Shown piece after piece: positions 48,658 to 49,661 of a stretch of DNA of 49,661 bases. The notes beneath the pieces are model-generated. The model saw only the letters and a list, made by a program, of their open reading frames with translations. It was not told where the DNA came from and did not search any database. Position 1 is the stretch's first letter, and every line of letters starts with the position of its first letter. The translations under genes were made by a program, and so were the position numbers. This DNA is from Alphaproteobacteria bacterium (lineage in GTDB: Bacteria; Pseudomonadota; Alphaproteobacteria; GCA-2731375): the NCBI GenBank assembly GCA_030746295.1, contig JASLMY010000008.1, positions 1 through 49,661 of the forward strand. Direction: 5' to 3'.

Positions 48658-49661
48658 CGACACGGCCCGGCGCCGGCATCGCCGCGGCCATGGTGCTGAA
48701 CCCGGCCCTCGGTTCGCTCTATACCTTCAGCGTCTTCATCGCGCCTTTGGAAGGGGCGCTGGTGGCGCCGCGGGCCGATGTCTCGGCGGTCTTCGCCGTC
48801 GCCGTCGCCAGCTTCACCGCCGGCATGGTATTGGCCCCCTATCTCTACCGTTTCGCGACCATGCCGGCCCACCTGCTTGGTTGTGGCCTATTGGCGGTCG
48901 TGGGCCTGGTGCTCTCGGCCGGGGCCGGGGCGGTCTGGCAGCTGCTTCTCGGATACGGCATCCTCTTCGGCCTCGGCGGCGGCTATGCCTACAGCGTCAC
49001 CCTGCAGCTCGTCGTTCTGGCCCTGCCGTCGCGGCGAGGCCTCGCCACCGGCTTGGGCGTCGGCAGCTTCGCCCTAGGCTCGATTTTGCTGGCGGTTATC
49101 TTCGCCGAGACAGTCCGGCGCTTCGGACCCTTTCAGACCTTTGCATTGGTGGCGCTGATCATGGCGACGGCGAGCGTGCTGGCCGCTGTCCTGGCATCGC
49201 GGAGCCGCCTCCATCTGCCCGACCTTCGCACCGTCACGGGCGGCTCGGGCGACGGCGCCTTCGGGCGTATTTTTCCCCTGCTCTGGATCGGGTTCCTATT
49301 GGGGGCCTTTGCCGGCGTGATGTCGATCGGGCATGCCGCCGGTATCGTCGCCAGTCACGGCGGGGCGCTGGGTCTGGCGGTGGCCGGCACCGTCGTCATC
49401 AACATCGGCAATGCGGGCGGCCGGATCGCCGCCGGTGCCCTCTCCGATCTCTTCCCGCCCGGCCGCGTCGCCGCGTTGGCCCACATCTCGGCGGGGATCG
49501 GCTTCTTGCTGATCATCTTCCTACCGGGGCCGATCGTCGCGGTGACGGCGCTCGGCTTCGAGGGCCTGGCTTACGGCCTCGCCTCGGGCGCCTATCCGGC
49601 CGCGATCGGGATCTATTTCGGCGTTGCCCGCTATGGCCGTTATCTCGGCTTCCTGATCACC
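48654..49661 (+). CDS. MFS transporter, OFA (oxalate/formate antiporter)-like, partial
   Basis: An open frame of 336 codons running off the window edge. The GTG start overlaps the PaiB-like stop (GTGA). The product begins AGIAAAMVLNPALGSLYTFS and has about ten hydrophobic helices so far. GYGILFGLGGGYAYS, RRGLATGLGVGSFALGS and NIGNAGGRIAAGALSDLF resemble the OFA group, with GRIAAGALSD as the second MFS loop motif. It probably moves a small carboxylate across the inner membrane; the substrate is unknown. The last one or two helices are outside the window. Confidence 0.82.
   Translation, partial: MTTRPGAGIAAAMVLNPALGSLYTFSVFIAPLEGALVAPRADVSAVFAVAVASFTAGMVLAPYLYRFATMPAHLLGCGLLAVVGLVLSAGAGAVWQLLLGYGILFGLGGGYAYSVTLQLVVLALPSRRGLATGLGVGSFALGSILLAVIFAETVRRFGPFQTFALVALIMATASVLAAVLASRSRLHLPDLRTVTGGSGDGAFGRIFPLLWIGFLLGAFAGVMSIGHAAGIVASHGGALGLAVAGTVVINIGNAGGRIAAGALSDLFPPGRVAALAHISAGIGFLLIIFLPGPIVAVTALGFEGLAYGLASGAYPAAIGIYFGVARYGRYLGFLIT

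Overview
The window looks like a chromosomal segment of a high-G+C (about two thirds G+C by eye) aerobic alphaproteobacterium, probably of the Rhodospirillales type. The evidence is gene order plus protein style: dapF-mtaB-ftsY, ffh-rpsP-rimM-trmD-rplS-leuCD-leuB-asd, sdhCDAB, a System I cytochrome c maturation (ccm) operon near acnA, and an ispZ-type septation gene. Nothing seen indicates a plasmid or phage. No tRNA, rRNA, CRISPR array or insertion sequence was recognised. Most of the window is core metabolism. The accessory interest lies in the 9-18 kb transport/ligase block, the 25.9-30 kb region and several regulatory sites.

Layout. (1) 1-136: the 3' end of groEL and its terminator. (2) 149-4408: an OmpR-type two-component system on the minus strand, divergent from the chaperone gene htpG. 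(3) 4454-8776: minus-strand nitroreductase, secreted DUF1223 protein and aconitase acnA. (4) 9104-17599: a plus-strand operon with an acyl-CoA ligase, a complete branched-chain-amino-acid-type (LIV/HAAT) ABC importer and a second, phenylacetate-CoA-ligase-like protein. This brackets an importer with two CoA-ligase-family proteins. (5) 17614-25975: ccmABCDE, a 2-hydroxyacid dehydrogenase, then ccmFGHI; a perfect FNR-type palindrome lies before ccmC. (6) 25976-26434: an unusually A+T-rich gap with hairpins, a minus-strand terminator and a second FNR/CRP-like palindrome, a candidate small-RNA locus. (7) 26435-29369: luciferase-like monooxygenase, RidA-like protein, Nudix hydrolase and a lower-G+C LysE-type exporter. 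(8) 29473-31615: ispZ/yciB, DUF3445 and rpiA, each joined by an ATGA overlap. (9) 31619-34640: minus-strand dapF-mtaB-ftsY, also ATGA-linked. (10) 34845-42843: ffh, rpsP, rimM, trmD, rplS, leuC, leuD, leuB, asd. Upstream of ffh is a promoter followed at once by an intrinsic terminator. (11) 42882-44435: a Sel1-repeat secreted protein and a convergent pyridoxal kinase. (12) 44563-47938: sdhCDAB with a good promoter and terminator. (13) 48028 to the end: a PaiB-like flavin protein overlapping an OFA-type MFS transporter cut off by the window edge.

How the genes work together. The TCA cycle (acnA, sdh), cytochrome c biogenesis (ccm) and the SRP pathway (ffh, ftsY) support respiration and membrane protein insertion. 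The leu, asd and dapF genes supply leucine, aspartate-family amino acids and diaminopimelate. The LIV-type importer with its two ligase-family proteins most likely takes up an organic acid and activates it as a CoA thioester; the substrate cannot be read from the sequence. No clearly new defence or mobile system was found. The best candidates for something undescribed are the importer with two ligase-type proteins, the structured A+T-rich locus after ccmI, and the short promoter-terminator unit before ffh.
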